DNA of 21,212 nucleotides from Leptospiraceae bacterium UBA2033 (GCA_002333425.1 DDBL01000061.1:8345-29556); one strand, 5' to 3'; counted from the stretch's first letter, positions 6,978-15,226 are shown. Notes: generated from the sequence alone by a model not told the origin. Made by a program: numbers and translations.

Positions 6978-8408
6978 TTGAGCCACCATAAATTTAATCA
7001 AACAATCGGTCTTACAAATGCAATTATTCTCATGATGGGAAATATGATTGGAATTGGAATTTTTGTTTATCCAGCACTCATTTCCTCTCTACTTCCGCAT
7101 CCAATTTGGTTTATGCTTTTTTGGTTGATTGGTGGAATCATTGCACTTTCGGGTGCCCTTAGTTCGGCAGAGCTTGCAAGCGTCTACCCAGAATTAGGCG
7201 GAGACTATGCGTATCTTAGAAATTCTTATGGGCGACGTTGGGCATTTTTATACGGGTTCTTTACTTTTTTTATTACCTTTCCTGGCTCTATCGCATTAGG
7301 ACTTTCTCTTTCTGTTCATTACCAAGGTGCAATCATTCTCGGAGATTGGGTGAATACTGTTTGTTATTCGCTACCGCAATTTGGGTTTGTTTTGCATTAT
7401 TATCAGGTAATCGCTGTTATCCTTCTTTTGGGGCTAACGGTTGTAAATCATTTCGGTATTGAGTCTTCCATTCGGTTTCAAAAATTAGTCACGTTTCTAC
7501 CAGTTGTATTTTTGGTAGGAGTAGGGATACTTACGATTATCTCTATTTTGTATTATGTGTTAATTGCCGACCAGTCTAAATTGCTTCTTGCGACTAATCT
7601 AAATATACCTTTTTCTTTTCCAGACTTATTGCCATCAGGGACAGCTTTAGTAGCGATATATTGGACGTATGCGGGATGGAATTCACCACTTGCAATGGGA
7701 GAAGAAATTCAAAATCCAGAAAAAGTAATTCCTCGTGCGATGATGTTTGGACCGATAGTAGTTATGTCTATTTATTTGCTTTTAGGATTTATATTTATTG
7801 CTCTTCTTCCTTATGAAAATTTACAAACAGGTAAAGATCCATTTTTCATCATTGGAAAATACTTTTTGCAAAACTTATTGCAATTAGAATCAACCATATT
7901 TATCGAATGGATACCTAGGATCATGACGTACATTATTATTTTCATCATCTTAGGAAATACAAATTCTACAATCATTACAGGAAGTCGAATCCAAGTTGCT
8001 ATGTCTAGAGATAGACTTTTTATTGAAAAATTAGGACATCTTCATCCAAAGACCAATACTCCGATACTTGGAATTTGGATGCAATCTGCTTGGGCGATTC
8101 TTATGATATTATTCGTGAGTAAAGAAAGTAATCTTCTGAATTTTTCCTTCATTTGTATCATTGCACTTTCTATTCTTACCATTTATTCAGTGTTTCTAGT
8201 GAAGAAAAAACACAATCGACCTCACTTGATTCCTTATCTTAGTTATCCTATTGCGCCTATCGTATATATTTTGACAACTACATTGATTTTGTTTTTGATT
8301 GTTGGAAATTATATTCGAGAGGGAAATTATATCATTCTTTTCTTTGCGTTACTTTCTGCGTTAACTGGATTTCTGTTATATGAACTTTGGAGAAAATTTA
8401 AGTTTTGA
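6978..8408 (+). CDS. APC-superfamily amino-acid permease
   Basis: The product is 476 aa with about 12 hydrophobic spans, the normal size for the APC superfamily. TM1 carries the diagnostic NMIGIGIFV (22-30), whose unwound Gly-rich loop binds the substrate amine and carboxylate. Further family features are an ALSSAELASVYPELGGDY motif after TM2 and YAGWNSPLAMGEEIQNPEKVIPRA in the TM6 region. It is nearest in feel to the LAT/AdiC-type exchangers. The start is the TTG at 6978, with an in-frame stop at 6945. The next internal ATG, at residue 19, would cut into TM1. The carboxypeptidase gene follows after 3 nt, so the pair may release extracellular amino acids and import them. Substrate is not predictable from sequence alone. 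Confidence 0.88.
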   Translation: MSHHKFNQTIGLTNAIILMMGNMIGIGIFVYPALISSLLPHPIWFMLFWLIGGIIALSGALSSAELASVYPELGGDYAYLRNSYGRRWAFLYGFFTFFITFPGSIALGLSLSVHYQGAIILGDWVNTVCYSLPQFGFVLHYYQVIAVILLLGLTVVNHFGIESSIRFQKLVTFLPVVFLVGVGILTIISILYYVLIADQSKLLLATNLNIPFSFPDLLPSGTALVAIYWTYAGWNSPLAMGEEIQNPEKVIPRAMMFGPIVVMSIYLLLGFIFIALLPYENLQTGKDPFFIIGKYFLQNLLQLESTIFIEWIPRIMTYIIIFIILGNTNSTIITGSRIQVAMSRDRLFIEKLGHLHPKTNTPILGIWMQSAWAILMILFVSKESNLLNFSFICIIALSILTIYSVFLVKKKHNRPHLIPYLSYPIAPIVYILTTTLILFLIVGNYIREGNYIILFFALLSALTGFLLYELWRKFKF

Positions 8409-8411
8409 AAT

Positions 8412-9929
8412 ATGTCTGTGCGTTGTTTTAAAATTCTGTATTTTCTAAGTGTAATTTTTTGTATTTCTTGTAGTTTATTTTCGCAAGATATTCGTTATCC
8501 TAATATTCCTATTTACGAAAACAAGGAATTAGTTCCGCATAAAATTCAAAATAAAGATTATAAAAAATTCAAAAAACTAACTCGAAAGTATTTTTTTTCT
8601 ATGCCGGAAACTTCTTATAAAGGAAAGAATTTTTCTGTATATCTACTTGATAAAAGAGAAATGAAAATTCTAGAAAAGTCAAATCTAGAATATGAAATTT
8701 TTCCCAAGTCAGCCCCTTTTAAATACTATGATATAGGATATGATACACGAGCTAAGAAAAAATTTACAAATCTTGAAGATCTAAAATTGGGATACAAAAA
8801 TGAGCGGATAAATAAAGTATATCTCCAAGTGCTAGCGGAAAAATTTCCAAAGCAGGTGAAATATTTTGAATTAGGCGAGACGCGGTTAGGTAGAGTTATC
8901 CCCGCCATACAAATCACTTCATCTAAACCATCTGAATATAAAATTCCTATTTTATTTACGGGCGCTCATCATGCAAATGAACTCATTTCAACTGAACACT
9001 GCTACGACATCATCCTCAATTTACTGGATGATTTTGAAAAGTATGAACCTTATTTAGAGAATATTTCTGTATGGATTGTACCAATAGTGAATCCTGATGG
9101 GAGTCATTTTTTCTGGAATCAGTCAGTAGATATGGGACGGAAAAATGGGTATTTGCCCCCAGAGATGAAAGAGGATGATCCGACGCGCGGAGTAGACTTA
9201 AATCGGAATTATCCGTTTCGATGGAATTCTGGAAATAGAAGGGCATCTTCAGGAAATACAAATAATGTTTTTTATCGAGGACCAAGCCCTGCATCAGAGC
9301 CTGAAACAAAAGCGATGATTGAACTTGCCAAAAGAGAGAGATTTTTATTTGCGATGAGTTTTCATTCATTCGCAACAGCTATTTTATTTCCTTATACGAT
9401 TGATAATCTAACCAATCCAGAGCCTGATTATGTGAAGGATTTAGCTGGTAGGATTATAAGTTTTGCTAAATCAGTTAGATTAAACAAAGAATATAGAATT
9501 CTAAAAAATCTTTATCCAGTGGATGGGACAGATCAGGATTACTATTATCATACCTTTGGAACTAACGCATTTATTGCGGAGTCATCCCATCAAAATGTAG
9601 ATTATAAAATTGTACATGGAATTTTAAAAGGATTCAAAGGGGTTTGGGAAAATTTGCTCTATGAGTTTTTTAAAGGAAATAAAGTAATTCTAAAAATTGC
9701 AAATAATGAAGGTAAACCTCTCAGCGCAAGAGTGGTTACAGAAGAAATTATACAATTTGAAAAAGAAGTTTATACAAGTAACCCTGTTACAGGAATATAC
9801 GCAAAAATGTTTTTAGAAGAAAAAGAATATACTTTTTTAATTAGTAAAAAAGGCTACGAAGAACAGAAAGTAATTTTGAAAGCAGGAAAGTCCTTAAAAC
9901 CAAATTTAGTAAAATTGCAAAAGTTATGA
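8412..9929 (+). CDS. exported M14-family zinc carboxypeptidase
   Basis: The product is 505 aa. The N-terminal signal (1-24) contains FCISC, so it could be a lipoprotein. A pro-like region of about 130 residues precedes the M14 domain (about 130-415). Zinc ligands are H187 and E190 in HANE and H318 in SFHSF. DLNRNYPFRW (262-271) supplies the carboxylate-binding Asn/Arg pair, NPDG lies at 227-230, and AES places the general-base Glu at E390. All catalytic residues are present, so an active metallocarboxypeptidase is expected, outside the cytoplasm. Residues of about 425-505 look like a carboxypeptidase-regulatory (transthyretin-like) beta domain, with SARVVTEE and YTFLISKKGYEEQKV. The gene begins 3 nt after the permease and its TGA overlaps the next ATG. 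Confidence 0.9.
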   Translation: MSVRCFKILYFLSVIFCISCSLFSQDIRYPNIPIYENKELVPHKIQNKDYKKFKKLTRKYFFSMPETSYKGKNFSVYLLDKREMKILEKSNLEYEIFPKSAPFKYYDIGYDTRAKKKFTNLEDLKLGYKNERINKVYLQVLAEKFPKQVKYFELGETRLGRVIPAIQITSSKPSEYKIPILFTGAHHANELISTEHCYDIILNLLDDFEKYEPYLENISVWIVPIVNPDGSHFFWNQSVDMGRKNGYLPPEMKEDDPTRGVDLNRNYPFRWNSGNRRASSGNTNNVFYRGPSPASEPETKAMIELAKRERFLFAMSFHSFATAILFPYTIDNLTNPEPDYVKDLAGRIISFAKSVRLNKEYRILKNLYPVDGTDQDYYYHTFGTNAFIAESSHQNVDYKIVHGILKGFKGVWENLLYEFFKGNKVILKIANNEGKPLSARVVTEEIIQFEKEVYTSNPVTGIYAKMFLEEKEYTFLISKKGYEEQKVILKAGKSLKPNLVKLQKL

Positions 9930-11881
9930 AAAAAATTCTTTTACTTAGTCTATTGACTTTAGTTGGATATTACTGGATTCTAGCTTTTCGGTTCTGTCAT
10001 CCTTACCCCAAGACTGAATTTTTTACTGTGATTGGAATACAGTTTGGAATTAGTTTTATTCCTTATTTATTTAACAGTGGATGGGGGCGGATAATAACGA
10101 TTATTTCTGGATTAACAATGGTGCGACTTGGTCCCATTTTGGGAATACAAAGTCAGCTTATTACTCTAATGGGAGTTTTTTTGGGTGGAGTTTTTGGGAA
10201 TTTAATTCTAAATTTTATACAATACTATAGAAGTAAAAAATCAGAATTAAATTTTGAGAATAATTCTATGTCTTTAGAGTTGTTTAATTCTAATTTGCTG
10301 CTTATTCTATTTTTAGTAATTTTGACATTGGATAGATTTTTAATTTATTTTAATGCGCCTTATTTTAATGGATTTGGTATTTTGGAAACTATGTTTGTTC
10401 CTGGTGTTTCTTCAAAAGAAGCATTTGCTTTGAGTATGGAAAGTATTTGCAATTTATTGTTTCCACTTTTATTTTTTTATGCAGAGCAAATTTCAAATTC
10501 GGATAAAGAAAAAATAATTAAAGACTTTAGGGCAGGAGTTTTAATAGGATTATTTATACAGTTTATAATTTTATTTTTACAGATTTATTGGAATGAAAAT
10601 TTATTTGCGGAAAATACGAATTTGTCTCTTGAGGCACATCGAGTTATGGGGCTTTTTCGAGACTCTGGAAGTTCTACGTGGATAATTCCTATTTTGTGCT
10701 TTTTTTGTTACGAGGATATTTTAGAAAATAAAAAGTTAATTTATTCTTCCTTACTTGGTCTTATTTTAATACAGTTACTGATTGCACCTTATCAGGGAAG
10801 GGGATTTTGGCTTATCTTTTTCTTTGGGTTATTGGCTCTTGGATTTATGCTGTTGAAAAAAAATGCTATCAAGTTGACTCTAAAAAACTATCTATCTGTG
10901 TTTTTTGTCATATTTGTTGTATTGATTATTTTGTATCAAATTCCTAAAGCTCCCAATTCAAGTTTAGATAGGCTTTTGTCTATTCCGTTTAAGATTATTT
11001 CTATATTACAAAATAGTGCAAGTTCTATGAGTGAAATAGATCCACATCGTTACTATTTTAACTTAGCAGCTTGGAATCTTTTTTTACAAGAGCCTTTGTT
11101 TGGTAATGGAATTGGTAGTCATATTTTAAATTTAAAAGATACAAATCTCAAAATTTACACACCAGAAAATAAAATTGATAATCCTTCATTTTATTTTGGT
11201 GTAATTAGTGAGATTGGAATAATGGGGGTAATCATTCTTATCCTGTATACCCTGAATCGATTTCAAATAAAAAAGAATATACTCTTAGCACTTTTTCTTT
11301 TACCTGCTTTTAGTATTGGGTATCATATTGTACATCCTGATGGTGCATTTGTTATTTTACTAATCTGGACTATTTGGTTTGGACTTGAGTTAGGTAAATC
11401 TAAATGGACGTTAGTATTTAATTTAGTTATTTTTTTTATTCTATTATTATTTTTTGGAAATACTATTTCACAAGTATTAAGACAAGAAAAATTTCCAGAG
11501 TTTAGAAAAGAGAATATACATTCCTATCAGCTTTCAGCATACGAATGGAACAAAGAAAAATATCATGTGTTTAAAGGGAAAGTAATTTGGAGATTGGGAA
11601 AATTAAAAAAGATTGATTTAAAAGTTTTTTTAGACAACTCTACATCCAAACAAACACTAAAACAAAAATGGACTTTTTTAGATAAAAATAGGCAATCTAT
11701 TCGCGAGTTTGAAATTACAGTTACTAAGGAGATTCAAAATTCGATTCAGATAGAAAAGCCAAAAGATTCTTACTATTTGCAAGTGGAAGAATTAAATGAG
11801 TCTGGTAAAACACAATTTTATGGAGATGTACCTTTTTGTATTCCAAGTAAAACATTCTCGAAAATGAATAGAATTTTTTGA
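9926..11881 (+). CDS. O-antigen polymerase/ligase-like (Wzy/WaaL-type) multi-span membrane protein
   Basis: The product is 651 aa with about 11-12 hydrophobic spans up to residue 512 and then a soluble tail of about 140 residues. The periplasmic-loop signature WNLFLQEPLFGNGIGSH (383-399) is typical of the Wzy_C/O-antigen ligase family. Other likely functional residues are R292 in QGRGFW, R375 and the His pair H467/H470. Such enzymes join undecaprenyl-linked glycans to each other or to a lipid acceptor in the periplasm. The start overlaps the carboxypeptidase stop (ATGA), implying translational coupling. The soluble C-terminal extension (about 513-651), rich in beta-prone sequence, is unusual and unassigned. 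Polymerase versus ligase cannot be decided from sequence. Confidence 0.8.
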   Translation: MKKILLLSLLTLVGYYWILAFRFCHPYPKTEFFTVIGIQFGISFIPYLFNSGWGRIITIISGLTMVRLGPILGIQSQLITLMGVFLGGVFGNLILNFIQYYRSKKSELNFENNSMSLELFNSNLLLILFLVILTLDRFLIYFNAPYFNGFGILETMFVPGVSSKEAFALSMESICNLLFPLLFFYAEQISNSDKEKIIKDFRAGVLIGLFIQFIILFLQIYWNENLFAENTNLSLEAHRVMGLFRDSGSSTWIIPILCFFCYEDILENKKLIYSSLLGLILIQLLIAPYQGRGFWLIFFFGLLALGFMLLKKNAIKLTLKNYLSVFFVIFVVLIILYQIPKAPNSSLDRLLSIPFKIISILQNSASSMSEIDPHRYYFNLAAWNLFLQEPLFGNGIGSHILNLKDTNLKIYTPENKIDNPSFYFGVISEIGIMGVIILILYTLNRFQIKKNILLALFLLPAFSIGYHIVHPDGAFVILLIWTIWFGLELGKSKWTLVFNLVIFFILLLFFGNTISQVLRQEKFPEFRKENIHSYQLSAYEWNKEKYHVFKGKVIWRLGKLKKIDLKVFLDNSTSKQTLKQKWTFLDKNRQSIREFEITVTKEIQNSIQIEKPKDSYYLQVEELNESGKTQFYGDVPFCIPSKTFSKMNRIF

Positions 11882-11917
11882 GTCTATATTCAATCGTACT
11901 TTTTAAAGACTCTAATA

Positions 11918-11927
11918 GGAGAAGGAG
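11918..11927 (+). promoter_or_regulatory. strong ribosome-binding site for the GTG-initiated methyltransferase
   Basis: AGGAGAAGGAG is followed after 6 nt by GTG at 11934. It is one of the best Shine-Dalgarno sites in the window and fixes the GTG as the start. Just upstream, GAGTCT (11880-11885) and AGACTC (11907-11912) form a 6-bp inverted repeat over the previous stop codon. Confidence 0.7.
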
Positions 11928-11933
11928 TAAACT

Positions 11934-12959
11934 GTGATATTTAATTTACTAGAAAAAGATGTAATTCCAGATTTTTTAATTCGTATTGGAATTAGAAAAT
12001 TGTTACGAGAAAGACTGGCGGATGAAAATAAGGGAACAAAAGAAGAACAACAAAAACATTTAATAGAATATATTGAAAAGTTAAAAACAAGTCCGATTGC
12101 GGTTAATACAGCAGATGCAAACGAACAGCATTATGAGATTCCTACAGAATTTTATAAGTATGTGCTTGGCAAAAGAATGAAGTATAGTGGCGGATACTGG
12201 CCTTTAGATGCAAAGACGTTAGACGAATCAGAGGAGAGTATGTTAAAGCTTTCTTGTGAAAGATCCCAATTAAAAGATGGACAATCGTTATTAGATTTAG
12301 GCTGTGGCTGGGGTTCTGTTTCGCTTTACGTTGCTGAGAAATTTCCAAATTGTAAAATTACAGCAGTTTCAAATTCTAAAACGCAAAAGGAATATATAGA
12401 CTCAGTTGCAAAAGAGAAAGGATTTAAGAACCTAACAGTGATTACCCAAGATATGAATGATTTTCAAATCAATGAAAAATTTGATCGGATTATTTCTGTA
12501 GAAATGTTAGAGCATATGAAGAATTACCAAAAGTTATTTGCAAAACTTTCTGGATTTTTAAAACCGAATGGATTATTTTTTATACATATATTTACACATA
12601 AAGAATATGCTTACCCGTTTGAAGTGAAAGATGAGACAGATTGGATGGCAAAGTATTTTTTTACGGGTGGAATGATGCCTTCTCATAATTTGTTTTTATA
12701 TTTTCAGGATAATCTAACCATTCGTAATCACTGGGTTGTAAATGGAACTCACTACGGCAAAACAAGTGAAGCTTGGCTAGAAAATATGGACAAACATAAA
12801 AAAGAAATTTTGCCTATACTAGAAAAAACTTACGGAAGAGAAAACCTAACGAAGTGGTGGTCTTATTGGAGAATATTTTTTCTTGCTTGTGCGGAACTTT
12901 TTGCTTATAACGGGGGCAAAGAGTGGTTAGTCTCTCATTATTTATTCCAAAAGAAATGA
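11934..12959 (+). CDS. SAM-dependent methyltransferase of the cyclopropane-fatty-acid synthase / coclaurine N-methyltransferase family
   Basis: The product is 341 aa from a GTG with a strong ribosome-binding site. SAM motif I is LLDLGCGWG (119-127). Motifs beyond the generic fold are ANEQHYEIPTEFY (62-74), VEMLEHMKNY (189-198), YFFTGGMMPS (241-250), HWVVNGTHY (266-274) and a C-terminal ELFAYNGGKEW (321-331). From memory these resemble plant coclaurine N-methyltransferase-like proteins more than Escherichia coli Cfa. In particular VEMLEH (E190, E193, H194) matches the plant E-x-x-E-H catalytic arrangement, whereas Cfa has Gly at the first Glu. N-methylation of an amine, or methylation of a lipid, are both possible. 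The stop overlaps the next lipoprotein ATG (ATGA). No signal peptide, so cytoplasmic. Confidence 0.87.
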   Translation: MIFNLLEKDVIPDFLIRIGIRKLLRERLADENKGTKEEQQKHLIEYIEKLKTSPIAVNTADANEQHYEIPTEFYKYVLGKRMKYSGGYWPLDAKTLDESEESMLKLSCERSQLKDGQSLLDLGCGWGSVSLYVAEKFPNCKITAVSNSKTQKEYIDSVAKEKGFKNLTVITQDMNDFQINEKFDRIISVEMLEHMKNYQKLFAKLSGFLKPNGLFFIHIFTHKEYAYPFEVKDETDWMAKYFFTGGMMPSHNLFLYFQDNLTIRNHWVVNGTHYGKTSEAWLENMDKHKKEILPILEKTYGRENLTKWWSYWRIFFLACAELFAYNGGKEWLVSHYLFQKK

Positions 12960-13507
12960 GTTGTAAAGTAATTCTTACATTCATTTTATTTCTCCTCTTC
13001 CAATGTAGTATGAAAAGTGCTGATGTTAGAAGAGGGGAATATCTAGATAAAGCGAAAGAAACTACGGTAGAAGATTTCTTTGGAAAAAGAATGAAGAATA
13101 GAATCAAAAAAGTGCAGGGCGCAAACTGGGAAATTCTTTTTGAATCGGAAAATTTTATTTATTTTGGTTATCCAGTAATTCAGATTTTTCGAGAAGGAAC
13201 TTTTTTAGAAGAGTTTTTTAAAGTAGATCGTTTTAAGTTAGAAGCTGATTTTCCTTCTTACAAAAAGTTTGATGGAATTGATATGAAGAGTAGGTGTTTT
13301 GAACTATTACGTGAACAAAATAAAACTCAAATCGGAGGTTTATCTCACTCTTTCGAATGCAACGCAAATCTAGAAGACAAATCAATTTTGGTTTCGGGAA
13401 AAATTTTACTTAGACAAGAGAATGACCAAGTTAAAACGGAAAAATATTTAATCCGATTTGACAAGAGAACTCTAAACAAGGAAAGTATCACTAAGTTAGA
13501 TAAGTAG
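12956..13507 (+). CDS. hypothetical lipoprotein, translationally coupled to the methyltransferase
   Basis: The product is 183 aa. The ATG at 12956 overlaps the methyltransferase TGA (ATGA), which is why I prefer it over an in-frame GTG at 12923 that would put 11 residues before the signal. The N-terminus MSCKVILTFILFLLFQC is a clear lipoprotein signal with LFQC at 14-17 (Cys17 of the precursor). The mature region is mixed alpha/beta and charged, with two further Cys (FELLRE and SHSFECN neighbourhoods) that could form a disulfide. No family recognised. Coupling suggests equal production with the methyltransferase, though the two would sit on opposite sides of the inner membrane. Confidence 0.75.
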   Translation: MSCKVILTFILFLLFQCSMKSADVRRGEYLDKAKETTVEDFFGKRMKNRIKKVQGANWEILFESENFIYFGYPVIQIFREGTFLEEFFKVDRFKLEADFPSYKKFDGIDMKSRCFELLREQNKTQIGGLSHSFECNANLEDKSILVSGKILLRQENDQVKTEKYLIRFDKRTLNKESITKLDK

Positions 13508-13538
13508 TCTAACTAATAGTATAGGAGATTTTATATTT

Positions 13539-14429
13539 ATGAAAAATTTACTAACAATCTGTTTTGCAACTTTATTTCTGAGTGTAGCGGCTAATGCCGA
13601 AGTAGTCGATACAGCTGGAATGTTTTCTTCATCAGCGTTGACAGAGGCAAATCAGCGACTAGAAGAAGTCAAACGCAAGTCTGGAAAAGAATTAGTGATA
13701 GAAACAATCGAAGAGGTAGGGCAAGCGGATGCAAATGCTCTTGCAATAGAAAAGGCAAAAGCACGTAAGGTAAATGGTGTGTATGTGCTGATTTCCAAAA
13801 AAGACAGAAAACTTAAAATAGAAATCGGCAATAAAACAAAACAAGTATTTGGAGACTTTGAGAGAGACACTCTTAGGTCAAAAATCACAGAGGAATTTAA
13901 AGTTAAAAACTTTGACGCTGGACTTAATTCTTCTGTTGATTATTTTGCAGGAGTAATGGATGCGGCGGTTGCAAATAAAAACACGTCTAATCATAATTAC
14001 CCTCAAAAAAGCGAATTTCCTATTCGGTCAAATCAATCCACAGGAGGAATACCCTGGATGACAATTATTATTTTTGCAGTGCTTGCGTTTATCGCATTTA
14101 AAGTTATTACTTCTCTCATGGCATCTAATCGAGGAGGGGCGGGTAATATGAATCAGCCGTATGGGGCTGGCGGTTATGGGAATTCAGGTCCCGGCTTTAT
14201 GGGAACATTTCTTACAGGTATGTTAGGTGCGGCTGCTGGAAGTTGGCTCTACGACAAGTTTACAGGGCATGATAGTGGACTCTATGGAAACGATCATTCT
14301 AGCAGCGACTCTTTTCGTGGGAATGGCGAATCTTGGTCACAATCAGATACTGATTATTCTAGCGATTCTTCCGATTCTGGTTGGGGTGATTCTGGTGGTT
14401 CCGATTTTGGTGGTGATTCGGATTGGTAA
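13539..14429 (+). CDS. TPM-domain protein with membrane span and Gly/Ser/Asp-rich tail
   Basis: The product is 296 aa. Signal peptide 1-20 ends ANA before EVVDTAG. A TPM domain (YgcG/Psb32/TLP18.3 type) covers about 21-145, with VDTAGMFSSSALTEANQRLEEVKRKSGKELVIETIE and VYVLISKKDRKLKIEIG. One transmembrane span at about 171-194 follows, then a glycine-rich region with FLTGMLGAAAGSWLYDKF (224-241) and an extreme Ser/Asp/Gly tail (250-296). TPM proteins are periplasmic or membrane proteins linked to membrane-protein or photosystem maintenance, and some have phosphatase activity. AGGAG at 13523-13527 lies 11 nt before the ATG. It is the last gene of the plus-strand run. Confidence 0.85.
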   Translation: MKNLLTICFATLFLSVAANAEVVDTAGMFSSSALTEANQRLEEVKRKSGKELVIETIEEVGQADANALAIEKAKARKVNGVYVLISKKDRKLKIEIGNKTKQVFGDFERDTLRSKITEEFKVKNFDAGLNSSVDYFAGVMDAAVANKNTSNHNYPQKSEFPIRSNQSTGGIPWMTIIIFAVLAFIAFKVITSLMASNRGGAGNMNQPYGAGGYGNSGPGFMGTFLTGMLGAAAGSWLYDKFTGHDSGLYGNDHSSSDSFRGNGESWSQSDTDYSSDSSDSGWGDSGGSDFGGDSDW

Positions 14430-14447
14430 AAATTTAATTTAAAATAT

Positions 14448-14630
14448 GGGCGTTGCGGCGAAATTATCGCAGTAGTCCTGTTTCAAACTGAGGAAGTGCG
14501 TCTCTAAATGTAGAACGCGCCGCCGCGCTCGCGGCTACTTTCAATAAATCGCTGAATTTTTTTATAGAAGTTTCAATTTATTTAAGTAGGCGATTTATTG
14601 AAAACGCCTTGATCGCTAACGCTTCAATTT
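14448..14630. repeat. GC-rich palindromic intergenic element
   Basis: This stretch in the 275-nt gap after the TPM gene differs sharply in composition from its AT-rich surroundings. It holds GGGCGTTGCGGCGAA, a GCGA/TCGC pair (14458-14470), and a 6-bp perfect hairpin GCCGCG/CGCGGC (14522-14535). A 14-bp perfect inverted repeat has arms TTTCAATAAATCGC (14539-14552) and GCGATTTATTGAAA (14590-14603). AACGCCTTGATCGC/AACGCTTC motifs follow. No convincing gene is present. It resembles a dispersed palindromic repeat or the remnant of a small element. Copy number cannot be tested here. Confidence 0.45.
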
Positions 14631-14704
14631 GACATACTTTTCTGTTAATGTTAGGACTTTATTCTCTTTCTTAGTTACCTTTTTTGGTATTTGTTTGTTC
14701 TTAC

Positions 14705-15226
14705 CTAAACTTTTTTATAATACATATCCCGCCTATATTGCATTTCCCTTTCATAAAGTGAGTTCTTTTTTGAAAAAGTGGCTTTTGTGTATAACCGAAA
14801 ATGTGATGGTGTCGGAACTCCAAAGCTGGCTAACTTTTCAGGGAGGGCTTCAGCTATACCTAGAAAATCAAGCATTATAAGGAATACGGTAATTAGACAA
14901 ATGCTTTTGTTAAAAAAAGCTTTCAATTGTTTTAATTCAGCCCAGTCTTCTGGATAAGGGCGAATTGCTACTTTCTGGAGACCTTGACCGGTTTCTTGGT
15001 ATTTAGTCATCAATTCTTCACTTTTGTCCAGAAGCCCGTTGTATACTAAGTAACGATATTTCTTTAGTAGCAAATGTAGATAATTCCTTCGACTGTCTTC
15101 GCCACCATCAGTTTTTGTATGCCAAAAAACTATTAAATCTTTCGGAATGAGTAGTGTTGAGCTATGTTGAACTTCGTTTAAATTATTGCATTTATTTTCA
15201 AAAGTAGGGGTATAGAAAATTTTCAT
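14705..15226 (-). CDS. hypothetical membrane-associated protein
   Basis: The product is 173 aa and I do not recognise the family. A soluble N-terminal 105 residues contain FWHTKTDGGEDSRRNYLHLLLKKYRYLVYNG and RPYPEDWAELKQ. One hydrophobic span at about 108-128 (SICLITVFLIMLDFLGIAEAL) is followed by a basic, Tyr/Arg-rich tail ending RRDMYYKKV. No signal peptide is present. The arrangement suggests a bitopic or tail-region-anchored inner-membrane protein. The gene lies about 100 nt downstream of mqnD on the same strand. A shorter open frame on the opposite strand (14629-14880) is less protein-like. Whether this is expressed is uncertain because no ribosome-binding site is clear. Confidence 0.58.
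   Translation of the reverse strand: MKIFYTPTFENKCNNLNEVQHSSTLLIPKDLIVFWHTKTDGGEDSRRNYLHLLLKKYRYLVYNGLLDKSEELMTKYQETGQGLQKVAIRPYPEDWAELKQLKAFFNKSICLITVFLIMLDFLGIAEALPEKLASFGVPTPSHFRLYTKATFSKKNSLYEREMQYRRDMYYKKV

Noticed and set aside
12923..12958. GTG at 12923 as the start of the small lipoprotein
   Set aside because: The ATG at 12956 overlaps the preceding stop as ATGA and puts the lipoprotein signal at the very N-terminus.
11934..12959. Alkaloid biosynthesis gene transferred from a plant
   Set aside because: Shared motifs show family membership only; codon use and AT content match the neighbours, and no other alkaloid gene is nearby.
14430..14704. tRNA or rRNA gene in the GC-rich gap
   Set aside because: No cloverleaf, T-loop GGTTC or other conserved RNA-gene signature was found on either strand.
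14629..14880. Plus-strand open frame of 83 codons
   Set aside because: It overlaps a longer minus-strand frame with a more protein-like composition, has no ribosome-binding site and no recognisable motif.
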